64,000 nucleotides of DNA, taken from assembly GCF_004187715.1 (NCBI RefSeq), contig NZ_QZWF01000001.1:620001-684000 (forward strand). The letters are read 5' to 3'. How positions within the stretch are numbered: position 1 is the first letter of the stretch; every line of letters begins with the position of its first letter. A program made the position numbers and the translations under genes. This DNA comes from Streptomyces sp. F001. GTDB lineage: Bacteria > Actinomycetota > Actinomycetes > Streptomycetales > Streptomycetaceae. Below, in pieces: positions 25,920 through 34,761 of this stretch. A model generated the notes under the pieces. It searched no databases. It was not told the DNA's origin and saw nothing but the letters and a program-made list of their open reading frames with translations.

Positions 25920-26369
25920 TCAACCGATCCACAGCGCGAGTGCCGAGACGAGGGCGGCGGCGCCGGTCACGCGCAGCGCGCCGACGGCCTGGGGGTCCCA
26001 GGCGGTAGGGCGGGGAGCGTCCGGCGCGGGGTGCCCGAGAGCGGGGGCGCTCACCGGCGCGGTCGCCGTGGAGGTGTCCCTGGCGGGTGCGGGGGCGGAG
26101 AACTGGGGGTCGATCGTGACGGTGGTGACCCCGAGCAGCGCGGTCAGTGAGCGCAGCGCGGGTTCGGCCAGCCGGATCCACGCCTGGTCGGGGCCCAGGG
26201 TCGCCCTCAGCCGGCGCTCGGAGGTGAAGCCCACGGCCGTACGCTCGCCGAGAGGGCTGCGGAAGAGCCGGGTCGTACAGCCTGCCGGTCCCGGCCGGAC
26301 CGGAACGTACAGAGGTCCGGCCGGGAACCGATCGGAAGGCTCCGGGTCTTCGCACATGAGATCTGGCAT
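25920..26369 (-). CDS. SAV_915-family conserved protein with C-terminal membrane segment
   Basis: A 149-residue protein starting MPDLMCEDPEPSDRFPAGPLYV, with AGGAGG six bases before the ATG. The core LYVPVRPGPAGCTTRLFRSPLGERTAVGFTSERRLRATLGPDQAWIRLAEPALRSLTALLGVTTVTIDP resembles the Streptomyces SAV_915/SseB-like group. The tail after a Pro/Ala linker (VGALRVTGAAALVSALALWIG) is one hydrophobic helix. It sits 14 bp before the lysA-like gene, likely in one transcript. Function unknown. Confidence 0.78.
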   Translation of the reverse strand: MPDLMCEDPEPSDRFPAGPLYVPVRPGPAGCTTRLFRSPLGERTAVGFTSERRLRATLGPDQAWIRLAEPALRSLTALLGVTTVTIDPQFSAPAPARDTSTATAPVSAPALGHPAPDAPRPTAWDPQAVGALRVTGAAALVSALALWIG

Positions 26370-26675
26370 GGGATGCCTCCTGGAGGATCCGAGCTGATTG
26401 CTTTTCAGTGGCTTGCCCCGAACGCGGGGAGGCGGGCCGGGGCTCACGCTTGACGCTAAGCCCGCCCCAGGCGGCACCGACGGGTCATGACGCGACGCTG
26501 ACGGCGATCGGGCCGACGCTGACGGAGCGGTCGGTCAGCCCTGGTGGAAGGTGCTAGAGGTGTGCAAAGAAGTGATGCCCCGCCTGTTCCCGGCCGTCGC
26601 GCCGGGGTGGGATGGAGGGGCGGCCCCTCAAGGCCGCCCGCGGGCCGCGGCTGCGCGGGTGTGTGCGAAGGAACG
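26370..26675. other. Intergenic region with a strong hairpin
   Basis: This 306-bp stretch lies between two divergent starts. It contains the 8-bp stem GGGCGGCC / GGCCGCCC with a 6-nt loop at 26618-26639, and GC-rich sequence. No open frame is convincing. The hairpin could attenuate the rightward transcript. Confidence 0.4.
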
Positions 26676-27003
26676 GTGGGGTCATTGTCCGGTCACGACA
26701 GCTCCGGTCCCGCTCGGGTCGTCGTCGGCGTGAGCGGTTCCCTGGGGAGCCTGACCGCTCTCACGCTGCCCACGAGGCCCGGCGCCGAGGTGCCGAGCTG
26801 TGGCCGGTGCCGGCCTGGGAGCCGCCCGGCGGGGAGTTCGCCGGAGGTCGGTCCCAGCCGCCGTGCGGGCTGGTCGACCAGTGGCAGGAGCCGGCCCGGG
26901 AGCGGCTGCTCACCGCGCTCGGGGACGTCTTCGGCGAACGGGGCCCCGGGGCCGCGATGTGGGCGCTGGTGGCGCGCAGCACGCCGGGCCGGGTCCTGGT
27001 CGA
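26676..27003 (+). pseudogene. Universal stress protein gene fragment, frameshifted and 3'-truncated
   Basis: SGHDSSGPARVVVGVSGSLGSLTAL is the start of a UspA-type domain with its VGVSGS nucleotide-binding strand. After about 26763 the reading moves by one frame to AAHEARRRGAELWPVPAWEPPGGE, then ERLLTALGDVFGERGPG and ALVARSTPGRVLVE. There the similarity stops at about 27003, some 40 residues short of the usual end, so the C-terminal GxxG-type nucleotide loop is gone. It abuts truncated kdpD on the opposite strand. Such proteins bind ATP or respond to stress, and this one should not fold completely. Confidence 0.75.
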
Positions 27004-29155
27004 GGTGGACCATGGGAAGGGTCTCCGGGATGTCGAGATCCACGCTGCCCTCCGGCACGCCCCCGAGGGCCATGGGCACCACCTCGTCGAGGTCGATCTC
27101 GCGGATGATCGGCGTGACCGTGCCGGTCTGCAGGCGGGACATGTCGAGCAGGTTGCCGACCAGGTGGTCGAGGCGGTCGGCGCCCTCCTCGATCGCCTCC
27201 AGCAGGGCCGCCCGGTCCTCCTCGGACCACTCGACGTCGTCCGAACGCAGCGACGTGACCGACGCCTTGATGCCGGCCAGGGGCGTCCGCAGGTCATGGC
27301 TGACGGCGGCCAGCAGGGCCGTGCGGATGCGGTTGCCCTCGGCCAGCGTGCGGGCCCGGTCGGCCTCCTCCTGGAGCCGGCGGCGGTCCAGGACGACCAC
27401 GGCCTGCGCGGCGAACGCGGCCAGCACCCGGCGGTCCTCGGCGGGCAGCACCCGCCCGGTCAGTGCCAGGGCCATGTGGTCGCCGACCGGCATGTCGACG
27501 TCCGCGTCCTCCGGGCTCTGACACGGCCGGAGCCCGACGCTGCCCGCGCACGTCCACGGATCGACGTCGCTCTCACGCTCCAGCAGCGCCACCGACTCCA
27601 TGCCGAAGGTCTCGCGCACCCGCTCCAGCAGCGCCTCCAGGCTGGTCTCACCGCGCAGCACGTTGCCCGCCAGGAACGACAGGATCCCCGACTCCGCCCG
27701 CAGACGGGCCGCCTGATGCGTCCGCCGGGCCGCGAGGTCGACCACCGACGCCACCGACACCGCCACGCCTATGAAGATCACCAGGGCGACGATGTTCTTC
27801 GGGTCCGCGATGGTCAGCCGGTGCAGCGGCGGGGTGAAGAAGTAGTTGAGCAGAAACGTTCCGAAGGCCGCCGCGGCGAGCGCCGGGTAGAGCCCGCCGA
27901 GCAGGGCCGCCGCCACCGTCAGCGTCAGGAAGAGCAGCATGTCGTTGGCGAGGCCGAGGTGAACGGTGTTCAGCAGGACCGCCAGGACCACCGGCCCGGC
28001 CAGGCCGACCAGCCAGCCCCAGATGATCCGGGCCCGCCCCAGCCGTGCACCGCGCGCCACCGGCAGCCCACGCCCCTTGGCGGCCTCGTCGTGCGTGACG
28101 ATGTGGACGTCCAGGTCGGGACCGGACTCCCGGGCGACCGTCGCCCCCACACCCGGCCCGAACACGTACTGCCAGCTCTTGCGCCGCGACGAACCCAGCA
28201 CGATCTGGGTGGCGTTCACGCCGCGGGCGAAGTCCAGCAGGGCCGCCGGTATGTCGTCGCCGACCACGTGATGGAAGGTCCCGCCGAGGTCCTCGACCAG
28301 CGTGCGCTGCACCGCCAGTTCCTTCGGCGAGGCGGACGTGAGCCCGTCGCTGCGCGCTATGTAGACCGCCAGCACCTCACCGCCGGCCCCCTTCTCCGCC
28401 AGCCGCGCCGCCCGCCGGATCAGCGTCCGCCCCTCCGGACCACCCGTCAGACCCACCACGATCCGCTCCCGACCCCAGATCCTCGACACCCGGTGATCAC
28501 TGCGGTACTGCTTCAGATACTCGTCGACCCGGTCCGCCACCCAGAGCAGCGCCAGCTCCCGCAACGCGGTGAGATTCCCCGGCCGGAAGTAGTTCGACAG
28601 CGCCGCATCCACCTTGTCCGGCTGGTAGATGTTGCCGTGCGCCATCCGCCGCCGCAGCGCCTGCGGCGACATGTCCACCAGCTCGACCTGATCCGCCCGC
28701 ACCACCTCGTCCGGGACGGTCTCCCGCTGCCGTACCCCCGTGATCGACTCCACCACATCACCAAGGGACTCCAGATGCTGGATGTTCACCGTCGAGATCA
28801 CATCGATCCCCGCCGCCAGCAGCTCCTCCACGTCCTGGAAGCGCTTGGCATGGCGCGAACCGGGGACGTTCGTGTGCGCCAGCTCGTCCACCAGCGCCAC
28901 CTTCGGCCGCCGGGCGAGGACCGCCTCCACATCCATCTCCGTGAACACCCCGCCCCGGTACCCGAACTCCCTGCGCGGCACCTGCTCCAGCCCGTGCAGC
29001 ATCACCTCGGTGCGCGGCCGGCCATGGGACTCCACGAACGCCACCACACAGTCCGTGCCCCGCTCCACCCGCCGGTGCGCCTCGGACAACATCGCGTACG
29101 TCTTGCCCACCCCCGGTGCCGCACCCAGGTAGATCCGAAGCTTGCCGCGTGCCAT
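26693..29155 (-). CDS. kdpD: KdpD sensor kinase lacking its ATP-binding domain
   Basis: KdpD is the K+/turgor sensor kinase that phosphorylates KdpE. From ATG 29155 it shows the KdpD N-terminal domain (YLGAAPGVGKTYAM Walker A; DELAHTNVPGSRHAKR), a UspA-like domain, four transmembrane helices from about residue 360 (DUF4118), a GAF-like stretch and the HisKA box AVSHDLRTPLAGI. Authentic sequence stops at LPMVH at about 27004. The N, G1, F and G2 boxes of HATPase_c are absent. The frame continues for about 104 codons through the antisense of the universal stress gene to a stop at 26693. The product should bind DNA-damage-independent signals but cannot autophosphorylate. It begins 2 bp after kdpE's stop. 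Confidence 0.88.
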   Translation of the reverse strand: MARGKLRIYLGAAPGVGKTYAMLSEAHRRVERGTDCVVAFVESHGRPRTEVMLHGLEQVPRREFGYRGGVFTEMDVEAVLARRPKVALVDELAHTNVPGSRHAKRFQDVEELLAAGIDVISTVNIQHLESLGDVVESITGVRQRETVPDEVVRADQVELVDMSPQALRRRMAHGNIYQPDKVDAALSNYFRPGNLTALRELALLWVADRVDEYLKQYRSDHRVSRIWGRERIVVGLTGGPEGRTLIRRAARLAEKGAGGEVLAVYIARSDGLTSASPKELAVQRTLVEDLGGTFHHVVGDDIPAALLDFARGVNATQIVLGSSRRKSWQYVFGPGVGATVARESGPDLDVHIVTHDEAAKGRGLPVARGARLGRARIIWGWLVGLAGPVVLAVLLNTVHLGLANDMLLFLTLTVAAALLGGLYPALAAAAFGTFLLNYFFTPPLHRLTIADPKNIVALVIFIGVAVSVASVVDLAARRTHQAARLRAESGILSFLAGNVLRGETSLEALLERVRETFGMESVALLERESDVDPWTCAGSVGLRPCQSPEDADVDMPVGDHMALALTGRVLPAEDRRVLAAFAAQAVVVLDRRRLQEEADRARTLAEGNRIRTALLAAVSHDLRTPLAGIKASVTSLRSDDVEWSEEDRAALLEAIEEGADRLDHLVGNLLDMSRLQTGTVTPIIREIDLDEVVPMALGGVPEGSVDLDIPETLPMVHLDQDPARRAARHQRPHRGPGAPFAEDVPERGEQPLPGRLLPLVDQPARRLGPTSGELPAGRLPGRHRPQLGTSAPGLVGSVRAVRLPREPLTPTTTRAGPELS

Positions 29156-29157
29156 GT

Positions 29158-29841
29158 TCACCCTTCGAAGCGGTAACCCATGCCGGGTTCTGTGATGAGG
29201 TAACGGGGATGCGACGGGTCCGCTTCCAGCTTGCGCCGCAGTTGGGCCATGTAAACCCGCAGGTAGTTGGTCTTGTTGCGCTGTGAAACCCCCCAGACGT
29301 CCTGGAGAAGCTGCTTCTGCGTGATCAGCCGGCCGGGGTTGGTGACCAGCAGCTCCAGCAGATGCCATTCGGTCGGTGTGAGACGTACGTCGTGTCCGTC
29401 CCGGACGACCTTCTTGGCGAGCAGGTCGATGGTGAATTCGTCCGTCTCCACCAGGGTCATCTCGGGGGCGAGCGGGATCTCCTCGGTGCGGCGGACGGCT
29501 GCCCGCAGCCGGGCCATCAGCTCGTCCATGCTGAACGGTTTGGTGACGTAGTCGTCGGCCCCCGCGTCCAGGGCGGCGACCTTCTCGTCGGACGCCTGAC
29601 GGGCCGACAGCACGAGGATCGGGACGCGGGTCCAGCCCCGTAGCGCCTTGATCACGTCGACGCCGTCCATGTCGGGCAGCCCGAGGTCGAGCATCACGAC
29701 GTCGGGCTGGCGGGCGGCCGCCAGGCGCAGGGCGGTGGCGCCGTCGAGGGCGGCGTCCACTCCGTACCGGCGTGCCTGCATGTTGATCACGAGAGCCCGG
29801 ACGAGCTGCGGGTCGTCCTCCACCACCAGCACCCGGGTCAT
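29158..29841 (-). CDS. kdpE: KdpE response regulator
   Basis: A 227-residue OmpR/PhoB-family regulator. The receiver domain has VLVVEDDPQ, the phospho-acceptor Asp in DVVMLDLGLPD and the KPF switch Lys (VTKPFSMDE). The C-terminal winged helix reads VRLTPTEWHLLELLVTNPGRLITQKQLLQDVWG and YLRVYMAQLRRKLE. The ATG at 29841 is chosen because the receiver starts there; a longer reading has no site. It lies between kdpC and kdpD on the same strand, and kdpD starts 2 bp after its stop. Family members bind direct repeats with 11-bp spacing. Such repeats precede the kdp operon and neighbouring genes. Confidence 0.93.
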   Translation of the reverse strand: MTRVLVVEDDPQLVRALVINMQARRYGVDAALDGATALRLAAARQPDVVMLDLGLPDMDGVDVIKALRGWTRVPILVLSARQASDEKVAALDAGADDYVTKPFSMDELMARLRAAVRRTEEIPLAPEMTLVETDEFTIDLLAKKVVRDGHDVRLTPTEWHLLELLVTNPGRLITQKQLLQDVWGVSQRNKTNYLRVYMAQLRRKLEADPSHPRYLITEPGMGYRFEG

Positions 29842-29973
29842 GGTGCGCGCCTTTCGTGTCGTCGTATGTGTTGTCATGGGCGCCGGCACAACCGGCTTCA
29901 CGACGGCGGGAGTCGGCGGAACCGGGATGTCGTCCCGGTTCCGCCGACTCCCGCTCGGGTCCCGGTAACGCCA

Positions 29974-30642
29974 TCAGCTCTTCGCCACGAGTTCCTTGAG
30001 CGCGATGTTGAGTTCGAGGACGTTCACACGGGGCTCGCCGATGAAGCCGAGGGTGCGGCCCTCGGTGTGCTCGTCGACGAGCTTCTGGACCTCGGCGACG
30101 GGCAGACCGTTCTGCTCGGCGATCCGGTGCACCTGGAGATCGGCGTACTGCGGGGAGATGTCCGGGTCCAGGCCGGAGCCGGAGGAGGTGACCGCGTCGG
30201 CGGGCACCTCGGAGGGCTTGACGGTGTATCCGAGGACCGAGTTGTCCTTGACGACGGCGGCCTTGGCGTCCTTCACCCACTGGATGAGCTCGGGGTTGTC
30301 GCCGGACCGGTTGGTCGCGCCGGACAGGATGAGCTTGTACTGGGTGTTGACGCTGTTGGTGCCGAGGCCGTTCTGCGGGCGGCCCTGGAACCACTTCAGG
30401 TCCGGCTCCGGGGTCTCCTGGCCCTTCTTCAGCGGCAGGTGGTACGCCTGCCCGGTCAGGGACGAGCCGACGACCTTGCCGTCCGCCCTGATCTCCGAGC
30501 CGTTCGCCTTGTTGTTGAACAGACCCTGGGCGATGCCGGTGACGGCCAACGGATAGATGACGCCCGTCACCAGGGTCAGGACGAGGAGGGCGCGCAGGCC
30601 CGCCCCGAGCAACCGGGCGGTGTTGGTAACCGAGTTGTTCAT
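29974..30642 (-). CDS. kdpC: Potassium-transporting ATPase subunit C
   Basis: KdpC is the single-span accessory subunit that stabilises the KdpFABC complex and raises ATP affinity. The 222-residue protein has one N-terminal membrane helix (LRALLVLTLVTGVIYPLAVTGIAQ), then an extracytoplasmic domain with the family text FQGRPQNGLGTNSVNTQYKLILSGATNRSG, GSGLDPDISPQYADLQVHRIAEQNGLP and GEPRVNVLELN. The ATG at 30642 is used; a TTG start overlapping the kdpB stop is possible. It lies 5 bp after kdpB. Confidence 0.95.
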   Translation of the reverse strand: MNNSVTNTARLLGAGLRALLVLTLVTGVIYPLAVTGIAQGLFNNKANGSEIRADGKVVGSSLTGQAYHLPLKKGQETPEPDLKWFQGRPQNGLGTNSVNTQYKLILSGATNRSGDNPELIQWVKDAKAAVVKDNSVLGYTVKPSEVPADAVTSSGSGLDPDISPQYADLQVHRIAEQNGLPVAEVQKLVDEHTEGRTLGFIGEPRVNVLELNIALKELVAKS

Positions 30643-30647
30643 GGCGG

Positions 30648-32780
30648 TCAACCGATTCCGGGTATGAGGGAGATGAGCAGGTCGATGATCTTGATGCCGA
30701 CGAAGGGCGCTATCAGTCCGCCGAGACCGTAGATCGCGAGGTTGCGGCGGAGCATCCGGTCGGCGCTGACCGGCCGGTACTGCACGCCCTTCAGGGCGAG
30801 CGGCACCAGCGCGATGATGATCAGCGCGTTGAAGATGACGGCCGAGAGGATCGCGGAGTCCGGCGAGGACAGCTGCATGATGTTGAGCTTGTCCAGGCCC
30901 GGGTGGACGGCCGCGAACAGCGCCGGGATGATCGCGAAGTACTTCGCGACGTCGTTGGCGATGGAGAACGTCGTGAGCGCGCCCCGGGTGATGAGGAGCT
31001 GCTTGCCGATCTCGACGATCTCGATGAGCTTGGTCGGGTTGGAGTCGAGGTCGACCATGTTGCCGGCCTCCTTGGCGGCCGACGTACCGGTGTTCATCGC
31101 CACGCCGACGTCCGCCTGGGCCAGAGCCGGGGCGTCGTTGGTGCCGTCACCGGTCATCGCGACCAGCTTGCCGCCCGCCTGCTCCCGCTTGATCAGCGCC
31201 ATCTTGTCCTCGGGAGTGGCCTCCGCGAGGAAGTCGTCGACACCGGCCTCCTCGGCGATCGCCTTCGCCGTGAGCGGGTTGTCACCCGTGATCATGACGG
31301 TCTTGATGCCCATGCGGCGCAGTTCCTCGAACCGCTCGCGCATACCGTCCTTGACGACGTCCTTGAGGTGGATGACGCCCAGGATCCGGGCCCCGGCGCT
31401 GTCCTCGACGGCCACCAGGAGCGGCGTACCGCCTGCCTCGGAGATCGTGTCGGCGAGCGTGTCCGCGTCCTCGGCGACCGCGCCGCCGCGCTCCTCAACC
31501 CAGGTGATCACCGAACCGGCCGCGCCCTTGCGGATCTTCCGGCCGTCGACGTCCACACCCGACATGCGGGTCTGGGCGGTGAACTCGATCCACTCGGCGC
31601 CGGCCAACTCGCCCTGGTGACGCTCGCGCAGCCCGTACTTCTCCTTCGCCAGGACGACGATGGAGCGGCCCTCGGGCGTCTCGTCGGCCAGCGACGACAG
31701 CTGGGCGGCGTCCGCGACCTCGGCCTCGGTCGTGCCGCGCACCGGTACGAACTCGGCGGCCTGCCGGTTGCCGAGCGTGATGGTGCCGGTCTTGTCCAGC
31801 AGCAGCGTGGAGACGTCACCGGCGGCCTCGACCGCACGCCCCGACATGGCCAGCACGTTGCGCTGCACCAGCCGGTCCATGCCCGCGATGCCGATTGCGG
31901 AGAGCAGCGCGCCGATCGTCGTCGGGATGAGGCAGACCAGCAGGGCGACCAGCACGACCATCGTCAGATGGGTGCCCGCGTAGTCGGCGAACGGCGGCAG
32001 GGTCGCCACCGCGAGGAGAAAGACGATCGTGAGGGACGCCAGCAGGATGTTCAGCGCGATCTCGTTCGGCGTCTTCTGCCGCGCGGCGCCCTCGACGAGG
32101 CCGATCATCCGGTCGATGAAGGTCTCGCCCGGCTTCGTCGTGATCTTGATGACGATCCGGTCGGAGAGGACCTTCGTACCGCCGGTGACCGCACTGCGGT
32201 CGCCGCCGGACTCACGGATGACCGGCGCCGACTCACCGGTGATCGCCGACTCGTCGACGCTCGCCACACCCTCGACGACGTCACCGTCGCCGGGGATGAT
32301 GTCGCCGGCCTCGCAGACGACCAGGTCACCGATCCTCAGCTCGGTGCCCGGCACCCGCTCCTCACGGCCCTCGACGAGCCGCCGGGCGACGGTGTCCGTC
32401 TTGGCCCTGCGCAGAGTGTCGGCCTGGGCCTTGCCGCGCCCCTCGGCGACCGCCTCCGCCAGGTTGGCGAAGATCACCGTCAGCCACAGCCAGGCGCTGA
32501 TCGTCCAGCCGAACCAGTCGCCCGGGTCCGTGAAGGAGAAGACGGTGGTCAGGACGGAGCCGATCCACACCACGAACATCACGGGCGACTTGACCATCAC
32601 CCGCGGGTCGAGCTTGCGGAAGGCGTCCGGCAGCGACTTGACCAGCTGCTTGGGGTCGAAGAGGCCCGCGCCGACACGGCCCTCGGGGGACTTGTGCCCG
32701 GTGGGTACGTCGCTGTGCGGCGCCCGGGTCGGAGTGGCTGTGGACATGGAGTCCTCTTGATTCGCTGTACGAGTGGTCAT
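30648..32780 (-). CDS. kdpB: Potassium-transporting P-type ATPase, catalytic subunit B
   Basis: KdpB hydrolyses ATP to drive high-affinity K+ uptake through KdpA. The 710-residue protein has the actuator TGES loop (AITGESAPV), the phosphorylation site [13 protein letters not shown], the ATP-binding TGDNPLTA and hinge [16 protein letters not shown], and about seven membrane helices. The start ATG (32780) overlaps the kdpA stop (TGATG) and has GAGGGG eight bases upstream. A later ATG at 32747 also has a usable site. The regulatory Ser of the TGES region is present, as in other KdpB. Confidence 0.97.
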   Translation of the reverse strand: MTTRTANQEDSMSTATPTRAPHSDVPTGHKSPEGRVGAGLFDPKQLVKSLPDAFRKLDPRVMVKSPVMFVVWIGSVLTTVFSFTDPGDWFGWTISAWLWLTVIFANLAEAVAEGRGKAQADTLRRAKTDTVARRLVEGREERVPGTELRIGDLVVCEAGDIIPGDGDVVEGVASVDESAITGESAPVIRESGGDRSAVTGGTKVLSDRIVIKITTKPGETFIDRMIGLVEGAARQKTPNEIALNILLASLTIVFLLAVATLPPFADYAGTHLTMVVLVALLVCLIPTTIGALLSAIGIAGMDRLVQRNVLAMSGRAVEAAGDVSTLLLDKTGTITLGNRQAAEFVPVRGTTEAEVADAAQLSSLADETPEGRSIVVLAKEKYGLRERHQGELAGAEWIEFTAQTRMSGVDVDGRKIRKGAAGSVITWVEERGGAVAEDADTLADTISEAGGTPLLVAVEDSAGARILGVIHLKDVVKDGMRERFEELRRMGIKTVMITGDNPLTAKAIAEEAGVDDFLAEATPEDKMALIKREQAGGKLVAMTGDGTNDAPALAQADVGVAMNTGTSAAKEAGNMVDLDSNPTKLIEIVEIGKQLLITRGALTTFSIANDVAKYFAIIPALFAAVHPGLDKLNIMQLSSPDSAILSAVIFNALIIIALVPLALKGVQYRPVSADRMLRRNLAIYGLGGLIAPFVGIKIIDLLISLIPGIG

Positions 32781-34441
32781 CACGCCAGCCCCTCGGCCAG
32801 CGGCCCGAGCGCGAGGGCCGGGAAGTACGTCAGACCGGTGATGATCAGGATCGCGCCTACCAGCAGGCCGGTGAACAGCGGCTTCTCGGTGCGCAGGGTG
32901 CCTGCGGTGACCGGCACCGGCTTCTGCTCGCCGAGCGAGCCGGCGAGGGCCAGCACGAACACCATCGGCACGAAACGACCGAGCAGCATCGCGATGCCGA
33001 GCGTGCTGTTGAACCACTGCGTGTCCGCGTTCAGACCGGCGAAGGCCGAGCCGTTGTTGTTCGAGGCGGACGTGTAGGCGTACAGGATCTCGGAGAAGCC
33101 GTGCGCCCCGCCGTTGGTCATGGAGTTGGCCGGGGTCGGAAGGGCCATGGCGGCGGCGGTCAGGACCAGCACCAGCGCCGGCGTGACCAGGATGTAACAG
33201 GCCGCCAGTTTGATCTCGCGGGTGCCGATCTTCTTGCCCAGGTACTCGGGCGTCCGGCCGACCATCAGACCGGCGATGAAGACCGCGATGATCGCCATGA
33301 TCAGGATGCCGTAGAGGCCGGAGCCGACACCACCGGGCGCGATCTCGCCCAGCATCATGCCGAGCAGGGTGATGCCACCGCCGAGGCCGGTGTACGAGGA
33401 GTGGAAGGAGTCCACGGCACCGGTGGAGGTGAGCGTGGTCGACACCGCGAAGATCGACGAGGCACCGATGCCGAAGCGGACCTCCTTGCCCTCCATCGAG
33501 GCGCCGGCGATCTCGAACGCCGGGGCGCGGTGGGCGAACTCGGTCCACCACATCAGACCGATGAAGGCGACCCAGATGGTGGCCATGGTGGCGAGGATCG
33601 CGTAGCCCTGCTTGACCGAGCCGACCAGCACGCCGAAGGTGCGCGGCAGCGAGAACGGGATGGCGAGCAGCAGGAAGATCTCGAAGAGGTTCGTGAACGG
33701 GGTCGGGTTCTCGAAGGGGTGGGCGCTGTTGGCGTTGAAGTAGCCGCCGCCGTTGGTGCCCAGCTCCTTGATGGCCTCCTGCGATGCGACCGCGCCGCCG
33801 TTCCACTCCTGCGAGCCGCCCATGAACTGGCCAACCTCGTGGATACCGGAGAAGTTCTGGATGGCGCCGCAGGCGACCAGCACGATCGCGGCGACGAACG
33901 CCAGCGGCAGCAGGATGCGGGTGACGCCACGCACCATGTCCGCCCAGAAGTTCCCGAGCTCACCGGAGCGCGACCGCGCGAAGCCCCGGACGAGAGCCAC
34001 GGCGACGGCGATGCCGACGGCCGCGGAGACGAAGTTCTGCACAGCCAGACCGGCGGTCTGCACGACGTGGCCCATGGCCTGTTCGCCGTAGTACGACTGC
34101 CAGTTGGTGTTGGTGACGAAGGACACGGCGGTGTTGAACGCCTGGTCCGGGTCGATCGAGGAGAAGCCGAGCGAACCGGGCAGAACGCCCTGGAGCCGCT
34201 GCAGCAGGTAGAGAAAGAGAACTCCGACCGCCGAGAAGGCGAGGACACCGCGCAGGTACGCGGTCCAGCGCATCTCGGTGTCGGGGTTGGCACCGATGCC
34301 CTTGTAGATCCACTTCTCGACGCCCCAGTGCTTGTCGGAGGAGTAGACCTTGGCCATGTAGTTGCCAAGGGGGACGTGGATGATCGCCAGCGCGCCTATG
34401 AGGGCGAGCAGTTGGAGGACGCCGGCAAATACGGGACCCAT
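32780..34441 (-). CDS. kdpA: Potassium-transporting ATPase subunit A
   Basis: KdpA is the K+-selective membrane subunit, related to Trk/Ktr channels. The 553-residue protein shows the four P-loop filter regions: [38 protein letters not shown] and [10 protein letters not shown]. The remainder is ten or more membrane helices. Length matches the family (about 555). The start ATG is 9 bp after the kdpF stop, and the stop overlaps the kdpB start. It appears fully intact, unlike neighbouring kdpD. Confidence 0.97.
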   Translation of the reverse strand: MGPVFAGVLQLLALIGALAIIHVPLGNYMAKVYSSDKHWGVEKWIYKGIGANPDTEMRWTAYLRGVLAFSAVGVLFLYLLQRLQGVLPGSLGFSSIDPDQAFNTAVSFVTNTNWQSYYGEQAMGHVVQTAGLAVQNFVSAAVGIAVAVALVRGFARSRSGELGNFWADMVRGVTRILLPLAFVAAIVLVACGAIQNFSGIHEVGQFMGGSQEWNGGAVASQEAIKELGTNGGGYFNANSAHPFENPTPFTNLFEIFLLLAIPFSLPRTFGVLVGSVKQGYAILATMATIWVAFIGLMWWTEFAHRAPAFEIAGASMEGKEVRFGIGASSIFAVSTTLTSTGAVDSFHSSYTGLGGGITLLGMMLGEIAPGGVGSGLYGILIMAIIAVFIAGLMVGRTPEYLGKKIGTREIKLAACYILVTPALVLVLTAAAMALPTPANSMTNGGAHGFSEILYAYTSASNNNGSAFAGLNADTQWFNSTLGIAMLLGRFVPMVFVLALAGSLGEQKPVPVTAGTLRTEKPLFTGLLVGAILIITGLTYFPALALGPLAEGLA

Positions 34442-34449
34442 GTCGGTAC

Positions 34450-34539
34450 TCAGAACCTCTCCGGGAAGATCAGGGCGAGGACGAGATAGCCCAGCAGGGC
34501 GACGGCCACGATCAGGCCGACGACGTTTTCGGCGGTCAC
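34450..34539 (-). CDS. kdpF: KdpF small membrane subunit
   Basis: A 29-residue protein: [20 protein letters not shown] followed by LALIFPERF, one transmembrane helix. KdpF stabilises the KdpABC complex. It starts at a GTG overlapping the stop of the upstream 27-aa gene by four bases (GTGA) and ends 8 bp before kdpA. Its length and ending are canonical, in contrast to the extended copy at 24262-24474. Confidence 0.92.
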   Translation of the reverse strand: MTAENVVGLIVAVALLGYLVLALIFPERF

Positions 34540-34619
34540 AGCTTCGTCACCCCCTTGGCAACGAGGGCCACCAGCGCGAAGAGCGCGATCGTGGTGACAA
34601 CGAAGGCCAGATCGGCCAT
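34536..34619 (-). CDS. 27-residue membrane peptide gene heading the kdp operon
   Basis: An open frame [20 protein letters not shown] ending AKGVTKL encodes one transmembrane helix with a Lys-rich tail. GGAG lies six bases before the ATG, and the stop overlaps the kdpF start (GTGA), so kdpF translation should depend on it. Peptides like this occur ahead of kdpF in other actinobacteria (from memory). A role as an additional KdpFABC subunit or leader peptide is inferred. Confidence 0.78.
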   Translation of the reverse strand: MADLAFVVTTIALFALVALVAKGVTKL

Positions 34620-34697
34620 CGTGAGCTCCTGGAGTCGAGGTTCGGTTGGACAAGGACGTTTAGAGGAAACCGCGTCTGTGGCTGGATTCGACCGTCA

Positions 34698-34748
34698 TTG
34701 ACGGCTCCCTTACGGGACACTGCGCGGCTTTGACGGGACTCTTACGGG
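34698..34748. promoter_or_regulatory. Phased 11-bp repeats upstream of the kdp operon (candidate KdpE sites)
   Basis: On the minus strand, toward kdp, the sequence reads CCCGTAAGAGT then CCCGTCAAAGC (34748 to about 34727), and again CCCGTAAGGGA then GCCGTCAA (34716 to 34698). Within each pair the units repeat at 11 bp, and the pairs are in helical register. They lie 80-130 bp before the first start codon, the usual place for OmpR-family activator sites. The same unit occurs before the neighbouring permease genes. Confidence 0.6.
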
Positions 34749-34761
34749 CACCCTTCGAATG

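Noticed and set aside
26612-29176. Long plus-strand open frame opposite kdpD
   Set aside because: Beyond the universal stress fragment it is antisense to kdpD and reads as His/Arg/Gln-rich shadow sequence.
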